A stretch of 64,000 nt of DNA from Fremontodendron californicum (Eukaryota > Streptophyta > Magnoliopsida > Malvales > Malvaceae): assembly GCA_030761205.1 (NCBI GenBank), contig JAULJL010000047.1, forward strand, positions 999,501-1,063,500. The letters are read 5' to 3'. The notes under the pieces were generated by a model, which was not told the DNA's origin, searched no databases, and saw only the letters and a list, made by a program, of their open reading frames with translations. Numbering within the stretch: the stretch's first letter is position 1; each line of letters starts with the position of its first letter. The position numbers and the translations under genes are program-made. Shown in pieces: positions 23,125-35,600 of the stretch.

Positions 23125-24610
23125 TTAACACTTGATTTCCTTCAAGCCATAGCCAAAGTAAAGGAAGGTTGGATCAGTGGCGCCTTCCTTGTAGTATGCA
23201 AACACCAGGCTACCATCATCATGCATGCTTTCACCCACAAAACTGCAACACAATATAACTCAAATGGTAAGAAACAATAATAATATATGATACTCGGATT
23301 CGGGTGTGAGTGTCAAACACGGTATGTGTCCGACACGGATATGTTCAATTTTTTTTCAAGATTTCTATGTATTTGGAAAGATCTTTGGAGGATCATATCT
23401 CCATACTCATGTCCGAATATGAATCGGACATGGATGTATACTTCAAAAAAAAATGAAAAATCGGAGTAACATAGATAATAATTGATTCTAAATCAAAGTT
23501 TAAGTAGGAATAATCCGAGAAGATAGACAAGAGTTGCTTACAATTGGAAATCTTTAATCTTTGAAAGCAAAAACTTAGTTGCCCCCTCTATGTTCTTCTT
23601 GAAAGACTCTTGTTTCTCTGGCTCTAATTTGGGTGTCAAGTTCTTGATGTACCTCTTCAGGAAGGTAACAAACTGTTTCTTGTCAAAAGCAGGTTGTTCC
23701 TGCAAATCAAACCACCTCAATTTTTAGATGAAGACGAACACTTCTATCAGGTGAGTGTTCAAGTGTCGGACATGTCAGGATATGTCAAAAAATTAAAAAT
23801 AAAATCGAACACGACCAAAACATGATCAAGACACGATTGTACCCGTGAACTACAAATCATGAAAAGCAGTTGCAGTTCATTAATTACCTGAAGTCTGAAA
23901 GTGTCAACAATGTCGACAACCTTAACAGTTTGGTCATCGACACCTTCATCTTCATCACCACCTTCTGCTGAAGGGTTAGCTCCAATATCTACATTGACAG
24001 ATCCTTGGATAACCCACTGCAAGTTTAAGCTAAATCATGTTAGTTTAAACTTGTAAAAACATGAGAAATAAAGCCAGATTATGTTAGTTTCAATAAAACC
24101 CACAATTTCAAACACATGAAAAATAAAGAAAATGAAAAAAAAACCAACCTTTCCATCGACTTCCCATAACATTCCATTTTCGATTTCCTTGTATGGGAAA
24201 GAGTCTGAGAGGAGCTCATCACCTGAAATTCGTCAACAAGAATTGAGTTTGCAATTATGAAAATAGCCTATATATTCCAACTCACAACAAAACCAAGCCA
24301 ACTTTAATTATTGAATAAGTGTTTCAACTTGAATGAAAATCATTAGGCAAATTAATAATAAATCATATTAATCCATACTATTTTTTTTTCTGATTTAGGA
24401 AAAGAAAAGTAAACCTGAAAAAGAATATGGTAACTAACAATCAAATAAAATAAAAAACCAAAATTTCAAGATATATAAACAAAATTCTGCAAAAGAAGAA
24501 AACATAAAGATCTTGGAACCAATAAAGCACAGCAGCAAAAAGAAAAATTAAAGAAGAAAAAAACCAAAAAAAAAAAACTTACCTGTGAGAAGATCCTGAT
24601 AAACTAACAT
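23125..24610 (-). CDS. TCTP: translationally controlled tumor protein (TCTP)
   Basis: Five exons (24610-24583, 24222-24149, 24016-23888, 23699-23542, 23242-23125) join to 168 residues, the usual TCTP length, starting MLVYQDLLTGDELLSDSFP and ending YFGYGLKEIKC. The family signatures are complete, including NPSAEGGDEDEGVDD in the flexible loop and the helical hairpin around KRYIKNLTPKLE. TCTP is a cytosolic, abundant, conserved protein with an Mss4-like fold that promotes growth and cell-cycle progression and binds calcium and GTPase partners in various species. All splice sites are GT-AG and no lesions are visible, so this copy should be functional. Arabidopsis TCTP2 (At3g05540) holds the same place between a RING gene and the acyltransferase. 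Confidence 0.97.
23285..23474 (+). mobile_element. CTATGTT-family hAT MITE in the last TCTP intron
   Basis: Perfect 8-bp duplication ATAATAAT (23277-23284, 23475-23482). The left end has decayed to ATATGATACTC. It lies between TCTP exons 4 and 5, about 40 bases beyond the exon 5 acceptor. Confidence 0.88.
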
Positions 24611-25394
24611 ATTTTCTGAAAATTAATGAAGTATTCTCTCTCTATTTTTTGGTCTTAAATTTCGATTTCGAAAATTTATTGAAGAGAGAAAGCGAGTGAC
24701 TCGGTTGCTAAGTGGCAACGAGGATTTATAGCGGGACGGTAAAAATTAAGGGGTATTAAATTTACCAAAATAGCCATTGGTTTTTTACTTTTTTGTTGAA
24801 TTCCCCATTTTGTCCCATTAGAACTTTAACGGTGACTGTAACTTGTAAAGTAAAACTGTACTAATGGAGTAAACTTTTGCTTATTGCAATGTAATTTTTA
24901 CCCCATGTGAGTTAAAAGTTAAAAACTCAAACTCAAACTCAAAATCAAAATCAAATCTTTGTCGTTCTAACAGCAGGCAGATGTTTGAGGGAGAAACTGT
25001 TCTGTTCTGTTCCGATACTCTGGTAGTTACTGTGTTTCGCTTTGCTTTGCTTTTACTGCAAATTCCGACATATCTAGTGTTCAACTGGGTCCCACCATAT
25101 CTATGTTCACTGCATTTTTATTTATTTTATTATTTTATTTATTTCTCATAGTTTAGTAGATTTGTCTAGACAGTTCACAAAATATTGTTGACATAATGTA
25201 TTATAAAAAGTATTCTTTTTTTTTTGTGCTCACTCAAAACGACGTCGTGTTATCGACAATGCAAAAATGCTGTCGTTTAGACACACAGTATAGAATCTAA
25301 TTCAACTCTTTTTGCCTTTCTTGAATATATAAAGGCTTAAACTAATTGGCAGAGCGACAAATTAATGGTGTTAGAGAGGACTCAACATCAGCTA

Positions 25395-25437
<43 letters not shown>

Positions 25438-25925
25438 ATAAAAGTTTCACCAACAGTATTCTAGGAACATTATTTAAAGTTATTATATTAAATAATACTA
25501 AATATTGCGCACCCACTATGTGGATGAAAAACTAAAAGAATAGTGAGTAAAAAATATATTTTGAAAAAAATAATTTAATAATATAAGACGTAAATTTTTT
25601 TTTTTAAATAAGAAAATTATTTGATGATGTTATGTAAGTTTTTTTAATAAAAAAATTATCTGATGAGATCATATAAGATATTTTTTTAAAGAAAATAAAT
25701 TACATAAACATCCTTAATTTTATTTTATATCATCTATTCAATTTGGTTTTTTTTTTGTATTTTCATCAACTAAGTTGATATCACTTGACTCAGTCACACC
25801 TACTCAATCATTTCTTTTATAATAGTATAGATATATGATTATCTTCTATTAATGCTTATGAAATTCATCTATTAACTACCAACTATTATATTAAACATAA
25901 AAATATTATTATAAATAATAACTTA
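24611..25925. other. TCTP promoter region and AT-rich spacer
   Basis: 24611-24760 is the probable TCTP leader and core promoter. A CAAACT/CAAAAT hexamer run lies near 24925-24955 and a long (AT)n at about 25399-25433. The Arabidopsis order would place proteasome subunit RPT5A and actin-capping protein genes between TCTP and the acyltransferase, but I see no trace of either. Confidence 0.6.
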
Positions 25926-25937
25926 AGAAACCTTATT

Positions 25938-26070
25938 TTAACAAAAATGTTACAATGCATAGACCAAAACTGGCAAAATCCTATTTTATCAAAAATATTA
26001 CAATGCATAGACCAAAACTGGCAAAATCCTATTTTAACAAAAATATTACAATGCATAGACCAAAACTGCT
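25938..26070 (+). repeat. 48-bp tandem repeat just after the acyltransferase stop
   Basis: Nearly three identical copies of a 48-base unit (ACAATGCATAGACCAAAACT, then GGCAAAATCC and an A/T tail). It begins about 60 bases downstream of the minus-strand stop codon at 26130, so it probably lies in the 3'UTR or just beyond. It creates short reading frames on both strands that are not genes. Confidence 0.9.
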
Positions 26071-26129
26071 GTTTAACTGAGTGTTTGAATATCAAAATTT
26101 TTATTTACATATTCGACCAGCAGTATATT

Positions 26130-29100
26130 TTAGCAGGTATTCCACGGTTGTAACAGATTAGCTTCAAGAAACTGTTTCCAAGCCCTCAATGGGCGTATAT
26201 CAGTAATGCTACAACAATTTTCCTTTGGTCTGCAGTTCATAAACAAGCCTCTTGCTGCAAAACCCATCAGTTCAGTTGGATCCATATAACTCTGAATCCT
26301 TGACCCGATTCCACCTTCGTAAGAAAACCCGATTCTGAAATATCGATCCGGACTGGACTCTTCGGGACTGGTAGCCATAGCATTCAGCTTCAGCTGAACT
26401 CTGGTTTCTTCTCCAGATGGTTCATCATCATCCACCATACATTCATTGCTTCCTAAGCCAAATGGATCCCAATCTACCTGATGCAAGATATCAGCTGTCC
26501 TTTCTGCAACATCTTTGTGATGATTTTCTAATCGGATCGATTGCTCGAGCGCTAGTTTGTCGACTCGTACTTTTAAATTCTGCAGTTGATGCCCAATTCT
26601 TGAGGCTACAGCATCGTAAAGTTTTCCTCTTGATGCATCTGTGGTTTCTTCCACGTTGAGCAGATCATCAAAATGTATAGGGTCTCCAATTAGAACTGTC
26701 ACCTACAAAGTTTTATGCATTAAAAGAAAGAATTCATCAGTTAAAGTAGGCAACAAAAGAAAAAGAAAAGAAAGAAATCAGCATAAGTGTGATCGTAATT
26801 CGTAAACATAAAAACCATGGTATAACCAGTCATTAGCAAGGATTTGTTTGTCTAAATCTAACCCAGTAGGGGAAAAAGGGGTTTAAGGAGGTGAAGAAGG
26901 GAAGAGTGGAGAAGGTGTCAAGATGTTGAAACCTATGTTGCTCCGACTCTTTATTTTTTTTTAAGTATCCGTGTCCGACACCCATGTCCGACGCATATCC
27001 GGACATGGGTATGAGGATATGAACCTCCAAATACATGAAAAAACTTGGAAAAAATTGAACATACTCATGTCGGACACATATCCGTATCTAACACTCACAC
27101 CTGAGTCCGAGTAACATAGGTTTAAACATGGGAAAAGAAAAAGAAAACACAATGCTACTAGAAAAAGAATGATGAGGGAGGCATTTGCAAACCGTAGCTG
27201 AACATGTGTAAAACATTGCAAGTAGCAAAATACTGAGACGATTTACTGACCGGAGGTCATCAAACTTAGACCTCGTTGCAGGAATTGAGTAGCATTCAGA
27301 ATTTTAAGGTTGAGTAATAGCAAAGACTCCATACCGTCTTGCCAATCCTCGGGAAATTGGCTCCTATAGGCATAACATCTTGCATTCCAGTATGCACAAA
27401 TGGCAAGACAATTGGAGCATTATCTGCATCTAGAACCAACCTGTACTACAATAACATCATTAAACGTGTTTTTTTAACTGACTCGGAAGAAGGAAAAGGA
27501 AGAAAAGAAAAAGTAGCAGATGGACTGAAAGTTTCATTCTCCAAATTGGACCAATCATCTTAACACAGATTTTATCAAGAGATGAGGCCTTTTTATTTCC
27601 AGATAGAAGGAGATATAGATATCATCTCGTAAAGAGAAGTTATCAACAAACCCTTACCTCCCAACACCTCTCTTGGGCGATCTCACCGTTTTTCCACCAT
27701 CTCGAGAACGACTACCTTCTGGGAAGATGTGAACCCATCCACCAGTATTCAATTTTGAAATAGCCATGTCCATGCCCTGCAACAAATTGAATCAAAATGA
27801 TGAAATGGGGCATAACTGCCAAACATGTTTAAGTAAGGACGAAAGGCATATACTTGCAGATGAACCTAAAACCTATGTTTGCTCCGACTCTTCCTTGTTC
27901 TTGAAGTACCCGTGTCCGACATTCGTGTCCGACGCATATCCGGACATGGGTATGGAGATATGATCCTCCAAAGACCCTCCAAATATATGGAAATCTTAGA
28001 AAAAAATTGAACATACCCATGTCGGACACATATCCATGTCCGACACTCACAAAGTCACACCCGAGTCCGAGTAACATAGCCTAAAACATACTGTACCAGA
28101 AACCTGTCCTGTTGATAAAGGTGCAAATATCTCAGGCCTGAAACATATTACAGAACTTATGCAGCATAAGAAGTTCAAGGAAAGAAAAACAAACCTAGTC
28201 CCTTAGAAACACTAAACAATATGCATGGAAACCAAATACCTTATTCTTGCATGCTTATGCACACACAAAACAAATCACTATAGAGTCTACAATCAGACCA
28301 GTATAGCCTTATAGGACATTAATATCTCAACAATGCATACTATAAAAACTCCAAAGCAAGGATTCTACATTCGTCAGCACATGCATGTATAACTATCAAC
28401 TCAGTCACTCAGTATTTAACCTTCTGATAGATCCCATCACCACGAGACACTGGCAACACTTTTACAGAACGAAAGAATGCAGAAGTAACGGGATTACTGA
28501 AACACCGATCTGATGCACACAATGTCCATCTCAAGTTCTGAGCATCCAGAAGAACTCTGGGAGGAAGCAGCGAAGCAATTACAAACGGATCATCCACGGA
28601 AGCAACATGATTGCTTACCTGCAACAGAATTTTAAAAACAATACACCGTTCCTTCGTCAGCATACCTCCACATATAATAACAAGATCAGACATACAGTTA
28701 AGACATGCTAAAACCTATGTTACTCGGACTCGGATGTGAGTGTCGGATAAGGGTATGTGTCTGACACGAGTATGTTCAATTTTTTTGAAGTTTTCCATGT
28801 ATTTGGAGGGTCTTTGGAGGATATCCCCATACCCATGTCCAGATATGTGTCAAATACGGGTATCAAACATGGGTACTTTAAGAAAAATGAAGAATCGGAA
28901 CAACATAGGCTAAAACTGATCAATAGCAAAACTCATATCTTATACCGTTATAAGGGGTTTGTTCTTGGGCCTATTAAGCAATGCATCATGTAATTTTTCA
29001 AGGCCATAAACCTGCCAAATTAGACAATGCGTATTAATTCTTTCAAACCCCAATATACCCGCAAAAGAACGAAATTAGAGTTTTCATTCATACAAATTCC

Positions 29101-29692
29101 TACATACTTGAACACGATTGAGACCATTCATGAAAACATGGCAAACATTTCCAATAAAAGGAACAGCCACAGCTTGAAGCATTCGAAAAATAACTGAATC
29201 CTCCTCCATATTAAAGTCCTTACTCACTGCAACACCAGCAACCTAAACTGCTCAGGTAATGTTTCGAAACTTTAAACACAAAACATTCACACAAATTTCA
29301 ACAAATTATGACAATAAAAATACATGTTACTAACTACAAAGGTAATTAATTGTGCTTTATAACAGTTACTTTTTTTCTTCTAAAAAGCCAAAAAAAAAGT
29401 TCATAAATAGATCTTAACAATCTCATTAAGAGAAGACATTAGATTAAGAACGGGAAAAGCGACCTCGTTTGCGGTAGAAAACGGAGGAAGAAGGGAGAGA
29501 ATCGCGACGGAAGTCACGGAAGCGACGGAGCCAGCGTTGAACCGTGGAAGAGAAGTAACGGTCAGAGAACATGGAATGGCGGTGGCGACGGTGGCGATCA
29601 ACCGCTACTCTGAACCGCTGCCTGAGCTGAAGTTGTAAAACGCGAGCCTTGTTTTTCCACAGATCGCCTCTGTCTATCCACTGTACGGCCAT
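26130..29692 (-). CDS. tafazzin-like phospholipid/glycerol acyltransferase
   Basis: Seven exons (29692-29464, 29226-29108, 29011-28946, 28618-28421, 27776-27658, 27440-27335, 26702-26130) join in frame to 469 residues. The acyltransferase domain shows the catalytic NHVASVDD (H142, D147) and the substrate-binding FPEGSRS (222-228), followed by HTGMQDVMPIG, all typical of the tafazzin/LPLAT family. Such enzymes move acyl chains between phospholipids and lysophospholipids; tafazzin remodels mitochondrial cardiolipin. The Arg-rich N-terminus (RQRFRVAVDRHRRHRH) could be an organelle-targeting segment. A C-terminal extension of about 190 residues beyond the catalytic part matches the longer plant form (At3g05510 type) rather than the short NAPE synthase. 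No lesions seen. Three MITEs lie in its introns. Confidence 0.92.
26933..27119 (-). mobile_element. CTATGTT-family hAT MITE in the acyltransferase gene
   Basis: Flanks GTTGAAAC (26925-26932) and GTTTAAAC (27120-27127), one difference. Lies in the last intron. Confidence 0.88.
27873..28079 (-). mobile_element. CTATGTT-family hAT MITE in the acyltransferase gene
   Basis: Perfect 8-bp duplication CCTAAAAC (27865-27872, 28080-28087). At 207 bases it is one of the longest copies and includes both repeats of the GTCGGACAC subterminal motif. Lies between exons 4 and 5. Confidence 0.92.
28715..28908 (+). mobile_element. CTATGTT-family hAT MITE in the acyltransferase gene
   Basis: Perfect 8-bp duplication GCTAAAAC (28707-28714, 28909-28916). 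Lies between exons 3 and 4. Confidence 0.92.
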
Positions 29693-31016
29693 TGCTTTTG
29701 CTCTTTCTTGGCAGTATTTTTAGCTTATTTGTGGAAAATAAAGAGAATTCTTCTTTCTTTTTATATCTGTTGAAGCGTGAGTATAGCTATGGGAGCGGAC
29801 ACAAGAAAAAGTGAAAAGAAGACGGAGGCCACGGAGATAATAACTGATAATTTAGCAGATCGGGTCGGGTTGTTTGAGGATTAGGTTATTTTGAATTTTA
29901 CATACAATAATTATTTTTAAGAAATTATCTTGTCATAAGTCAGATTAGTAAGATGATATGTATCTCTTAAATATATTTAAAAATAAGATGGGATTAATCG
30001 GTGCCTATAGACATAAGTTAAGAATTATTTAATTATTATTTTTTATATTTAATACATTATTTTTAGTGAATTAAAAAAATAATTCATTAATTATATTTTT
30101 TTTCTTAAATATTATTTTAACCAGTGTCATTAAACAATGATTAATATTTTTCTTAAAAAATAAATAAAAGATATGATAATTTTTTAATCTCATTTATAAA
30201 ATTAAAAAAAACACTCCACTTATAAAACGAACTAATTTTTTTAATATACTACTAAATTTTTTTTTTCGAAATTAAAACATACCAGTTATTATAAAAATTA
30301 AACGAAATTTAATATGCATTTAAAAAAAATTGAGAAAAGATCTTATCATATTAAAAAAATCAAATCATATTAAATTTTATTATGGGCTTGTTTAATTGAT
30401 GTTTATAAACATTAATTAAAATTATTTTTTTTTATTATTATTTTTTTTTTTAAATTAATACATTATTTTTATTAAATTAAAAAAAAAATCATTAATTACA
30501 TATTTATTTCCTTTAATATCACCTAACCAATAATCACAACTCTCACGAGTTAACATTTCTCTTTTATTATAATCATAAAAGAATTAATCGGGTCGGGTTG
30601 CAAGATCCAAGTGCTTTTGTTTTATTGATTGATGTAGAGTTTTGGATAAGGTGCTTAGTGGGTGCAGAGGGGGGGAAAATCTCAGTGGGAGCCATTGTTG
30701 ACACGTAGAATTGTATAGGCCCACTGTAAAAATGACACGTGTAACCTTAAATATTGGGAACATTGAGTTGGAGGGTTGGCTTGGCTCACTTCCAGAAGAA
30801 TCTTGAATCTGTCAAAGATCTTTGTCCGAAATATATTTTGGGCTGGCTCACTTTCGGCTTACATTTTCAGGCCACACGTCTTTAGCTGATCTAATCCCAA
30901 AATGTAAAGGCCTCTTTGTTTTGTTTGGTTTTTTTTTAACTCTCAAACGTGAGAAGTTAAAGGTGAGTGCGTATTAGTTTACATAAGATCGGATTAGAAT
31001 TGTTTATGGATCGAAA
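29693..31016. other. promoter side of the acyltransferase and AT-rich spacer
   Basis: 29693-29880 is the likely leader and core promoter. Two diverged copies of an AT-rich element (about 30000-30160 and 30382-30540; a third near 49735-49880) share AATACATTATTTTTA and ATTAATTA words. 30590-30960 is less AT-rich, with an ACACGTGT G-box-like site at 30735, but codes for nothing recognisable. Confidence 0.5.
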
Positions 31017-31483
31017 TAGGAGATGTAAATAATATATTTGTATTCGTAAATTATTTGAATTCGGGTTGAAAACATTTCGAATTTGATTTGGTCATTGTCG
31101 AGCCGGGTTTGAGCTCGAGCAATTCGAGCTATCGAGCGAACCGAGTTTAAGTATCCTAATACTTTACTCGAGTAACTCGCGAGCCTAATCAAGTTTTTTA
31201 TTTTAATATATATTTATTAATTTTAATTAGTACTGAAAAAATCTTAAATCGAACTCGAGCTAAAGCACAAAAATTGAATTTGAAATCGAACATGAGAATC
31301 GAACTCATTTTTCACTAAATAAACGAGTCTAATCGAGTGAATTCGAACAGTTCGATTTTTATCTCGAATCGAGCTCGAGTTTTAAAAGCAAAACTCGATC
31401 AAGCTCGAATTGAATTTCGACTTTCAAATTTCGAATCGAACTCAAACTTCTTATTACTTGAACTCGACTTAATTACACCCTTA
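31017..31483. mobile_element. hAT-like element, GCTCGAG-rich family
   Basis: Left end TAGGAGATGTAAAT, right end inverted TTAATTACACCCTTA. Flanks GATCGAAA and AATTGAAA match at six of eight bases. The interior is packed with CTCGAGC and ATTCGA words like the better preserved element at 39604-40559. Confidence 0.65.
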
Positions 31484-31838
31484 AATTGAAACAAAAATTA
31501 GATATTCTTAAACACATTATTTTATTATTAATTATTAAAAATGGAAAAGTATCAATAGACAAAGTCTCTCTCCCCCATAGCATGTGGGAATCATGAGAAA
31601 GAGAAAGAGGATCAACCGACCAAGAAAGCCTCAACCTGCTTGCTCTCTCTGCCAAACTGTTTATTTGCTTATTACAACTTGAATAACAAGTCACTCTTTC
31701 CAAGACTAATAATGAAGAACAAATTTGCAGACTCAAATCTGAACAAAATCTTTTAACCAAAAGACCAATTTCCCCTTAAACTTCACAACAAACCAAACCA
31801 TTTCAATAAAGAAAAGAGTGTAAATTTGAGAAGGATTT

Positions 31839-32022
31839 TGCTGAGAAATGTCCTTAAAATTTTTTTTTTAAATTATTATATTTAATAATATTTTTATTTA
31901 ATGTATTAGAAATTACGAATAAAATTATCAGTTTTTGTATTTAATACAATATTTTTACTATAAATAATATATTAACTAACCTAAAAGAGTGCTCTAAGGA
32001 CACTCGTTAGCAAAACCCATTT
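31839..32022. mobile_element. AT-rich MITE with TTTTGCT...AGCAAAA ends
   Basis: TTTTGCTGAGAAATGTCC at the left pairs with GGACACTCGTTAGCAAAA at the right. The interior is AT-rich. Relatives lie at 6510-6696 and 41785-41990. No coding capacity. Confidence 0.6.
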
Positions 32023-32631
32023 AAAAAACATACCTTAAATAGTCAGCATAATTGTTGAATGATATAATGATTAATAATAATTTGTAAAAAGAAAAGAAAG
32101 AAAGAAAAAAATTGTTGTTAAGAAAATTGTAAAAATATTTTTAACTTTAATGAATTATTTAGAGCTAAACAGAAAAAACACAAGTAGCAATTTTGTCACT
32201 TTAACATTTTATTTTTAATTTTTTAAATTATTTTTTTTAATAAAAAATTTTAAATTAAAAAATTTTAAAAAATAAAAATAATATTTTTGAAATTAAAATT
32301 TTAAGTTTATTGATTTGGAAAAAAAGAATGAGAGATTTTTTCATTAAAAATAATTTTATCTTTACAAATTTCTTCCTAACAATTTTTTTTTTTTCTAATC
32401 ATTTTATATTATTAGACTTTTGAACAATAATTCTACTGTTCAAAAAAATGTTTTTCAAATTAACCCAAGAACAGAATGAAAATAATGTAGAAAAGAGGTT
32501 GGATACATGAAAATCCAAATCCATAATTTTTATCTTTATCACAAGAGAGAATTTTTTTTTTTTTAATCTTAGGCAAAACATTAAACATATGATCACCAAG
32601 TAATCATTATGCAAAAACAAATTAAAGCAAA

Positions 32632-35600
32632 TCAACTTTTGGATAGCAATGGCTCATATTCAAGCTTCTCTTCACTAAACACCTTGGCAATCTTCTCAGT
32701 AGGAACCAATGGCAAATATGAAGCAACCTTGTACCCTTTCTCTGCACTGCTAACAATTGTCTGGTTATACTTGTCACTACAATAAGCAGCTGTCGGAACA
32801 ACTACTGAAGCAACTTGAGGGAAAAAAGGAAGCTGGTTCAGTTTACGCCAAGTTGAAACTGCACATTGTTCAGCTTTGGGTTCATATTTTGCATAAAGCC
32901 CTTTAGCTGAGGGCTCATATATGGTGTAGAAAGATTTTGCATATTCTGAGGCAATCCTCACTATTCCAGCACGTTGTAACTCAAAAGCTACACCCTTATC
33001 CAACCATGGAGTTTTTTGGGCAGCTGAGATGGCTTCCGAAGAGACCAGCTTGATAACTGGAGGAACACGAAGATCAATCTTAGCCACTGATTCACCAACC
33101 TGTAATGAAAAACAAAGAAGAATCTTTTTTTTTTTTTTGTCAATCAAACATTTGAGCTAAAAAGTTCTGTAATTTCTGTTAAAGCTATAGTTTTTAAAAT
33201 TTAAACTCAGCCCCAATTTTCCCAATGGTCTAAAAAAGCATTACTTTGACATGCTTTTATCCGTATCTCAACTCTAGTAACAAATTATGAATCCGTTTTT
33301 TTTATGTCGTTTTCTTATTCGTTTGTTTTCTAATTTTTAATAGAAGTTACGAAATACAAAAACGACCGATTGATATTTTATCGGTGATCGAACAGGTTAA
33401 CTCCATGACACCATTTTCTTTATTTATATTGTCTTTATATCCATTTTTTAAACGAAATTGATTTTTTTATTAGATAAAAAATCAGGTTAAACATTGAAAA
33501 AAACAAGTAAAAAAAAAATGCTCAATTCGGTACCAGAGTAGGACACAGATAGGAGCCGAAAAATGGAAACAAAAGAACAGTAATTTTCCCGAAGGGTTTC
33601 GAATCACAAATTTATTGGATATCAATATATTATTTGGTGTATAAATACGAAATACGTATTCTAATACGTAGGTTGTCGTAAGTAGATACACGGTGCATAA
33701 TTTATGTACACAATTGATATCATGTTTGAATGAGAAATTAATCTCTTTATACCCACTTGAAGAGGAAGAAAGTTGGTTGATGTTAGTGATTGGTGTGGAA
33801 CCCCACATAGGATGAACAAAGGCATAAGCTTGTGGTATTTATAAGTCTTATTTCCATGAGGGGTTGGGTCCCAAGGGGCACCCAAGTTTTGTGGTGGATG
33901 AAGACCTACACAGCTTGAGCTGGACCACACGCGCGCCGCCGTCGCCGAGCTGGGCTGGGTCGTGTTTGGGTTTGGGCAGTAATTAATTTTTTACTGCCAA
34001 CTGATATTTTTATTCAGTCCAAACCGAACTGGTTTAGTATTCTCCAACCAAGAGACTTGTCTGTTTAAGAAGTATCTTTTCGGACCGAACCTTTTTGTTT
34101 GTTAAAAGTTTTGTCTGTTCGGTTTAAACTAAGAACCTTTTTATTTTCAAAAGCTGCTTATTTGGCCGAACAGGTTTTGTTCCAAATGATGTGTCCGTTC
34201 CGAAAAGTCATCTGTTTTTCTATATAAACCTGAGCAGTGCCTGTCTTGTAGTGTACCGAAAATTTCTCCTAATTTTTCCATACTACTCTTGTCTTTTCCT
34301 GTGTCTTCTGTGAGAGAGACCGATATTTTTCTGGTTCGCCGTGTTGCTAAAAGTGTGCTCTTGATTGCAACGTAATCGAGGAGACCTGGGAGACGAATTG
34401 CGACATACTGTTAGCACCTGAGAGACAGGCAATAATCGTCTTAAGGTCAGAGGTCCAACCTTGACTCGATTATCCTTTTTCTGTATTCGAATTAACCTGT
34501 AAGTGTTGTCAATTTTCCATTCTGGGCTGTTCGTATTTTTTATATGCTGTTCTGCCGGAATTACAGATAAGTAATCTGTTCTTTAATCTTTTAATTTATA
34601 TTTAGTAGTAATGAAATATTGCTTACTACTTACAAGATTGCCAATTTCCACAATCTCAAGTTTTTTTACTATGATTTTAGTTATTTGATTTCCCTTTCCT
34701 TGTCAAATATATATATATATATATATATATCAAATAAAAAGAAACCAAATTTTATGGAACATAAGAGATTACCTTGCGATCAACTAATTTGAGAATCTCA
34801 ACGGGGACATCATGGTACTTATCAAAAACAGGTCGAACCACGTATCTTGTGCAAACTAGAGGTGGTAAAAAGTATCGTATACTTTTATTGATGATTGCAC
34901 AAGATACTGTTATGTCTATTTGCTAAGAAGCAAAGGCGAGGCCTTGGAAGTTTTTAAGCTCTTTAAAAATGAGGTCGAAAATCAACTAAGCAAGAAAATA
35001 AAGAGTGATAGAGGTGGTGAATATGATTCAATGAATTTTATTCAAAATATGGAATCAATATTCAAACCACTTCTCCTTATTTACCTCAACAATACGGTAT
35101 TGCAAAATGCAAGAATTGAATGTTGAAAGAAATGATGAATGCTTTGTTGATTAGTTCAGGGTTATCACAGAACTTGTGGGGGGGAGCTATTTTAATAGCT
35201 ATTTACTTTTTAAATAAATATACCCCACAAGAAATAAGACAAGACACCAAATGAATTATGGAAGGGTTAAGGACCATCCTATAAATACACGAAAGTGTGG
35301 GGGTGTCTTACAAAGGTATCAGTTTCTCCGGCTTAAAAGGTCATAATAGGACCTAAAACTATGTTTGGTGCCTCATTCGAATGATCATGATCCAGTCCTT
35401 GAGGGCAAGAGAAGGACATGTGAGAATATGTCAACTTTATGTAACAAGGGTACTTGGGTGTGATCTTGGCATCAATGAGGGTATCGACATAGTAAGTGGG
35501 GAAGAGTTTCATGGTATGGTATCGGCATGCCTTGGTGCTACCATGACTACCCCATTGTGAAGCGGAGGATGAGACTTTGTCCATGGGATCGGTGATCCCT

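Noticed and set aside
25886..26153. Repeat array that might suggest a CRISPR or coding repeat
   Set aside because: Units are directly adjacent with no unique spacers, and this is a plant nuclear region; it is a simple tandem repeat.
30735..30742. ACACGTGT as a regulatory G-box
   Set aside because: It is more than 1 kb from the nearest start codon, and an 8-base match in 64 kb is weak evidence alone.
31473..31760. Minus-strand 95-residue frame
   Set aside because: Low similarity to any family, no splice context; partly overlaps a hAT-like element end.
33482..33930. Minus-strand frames of 89-108 residues, repeated at 36802-37151
   Set aside because: They lie wholly in the LTRs and occur in both copies; not separate genes.
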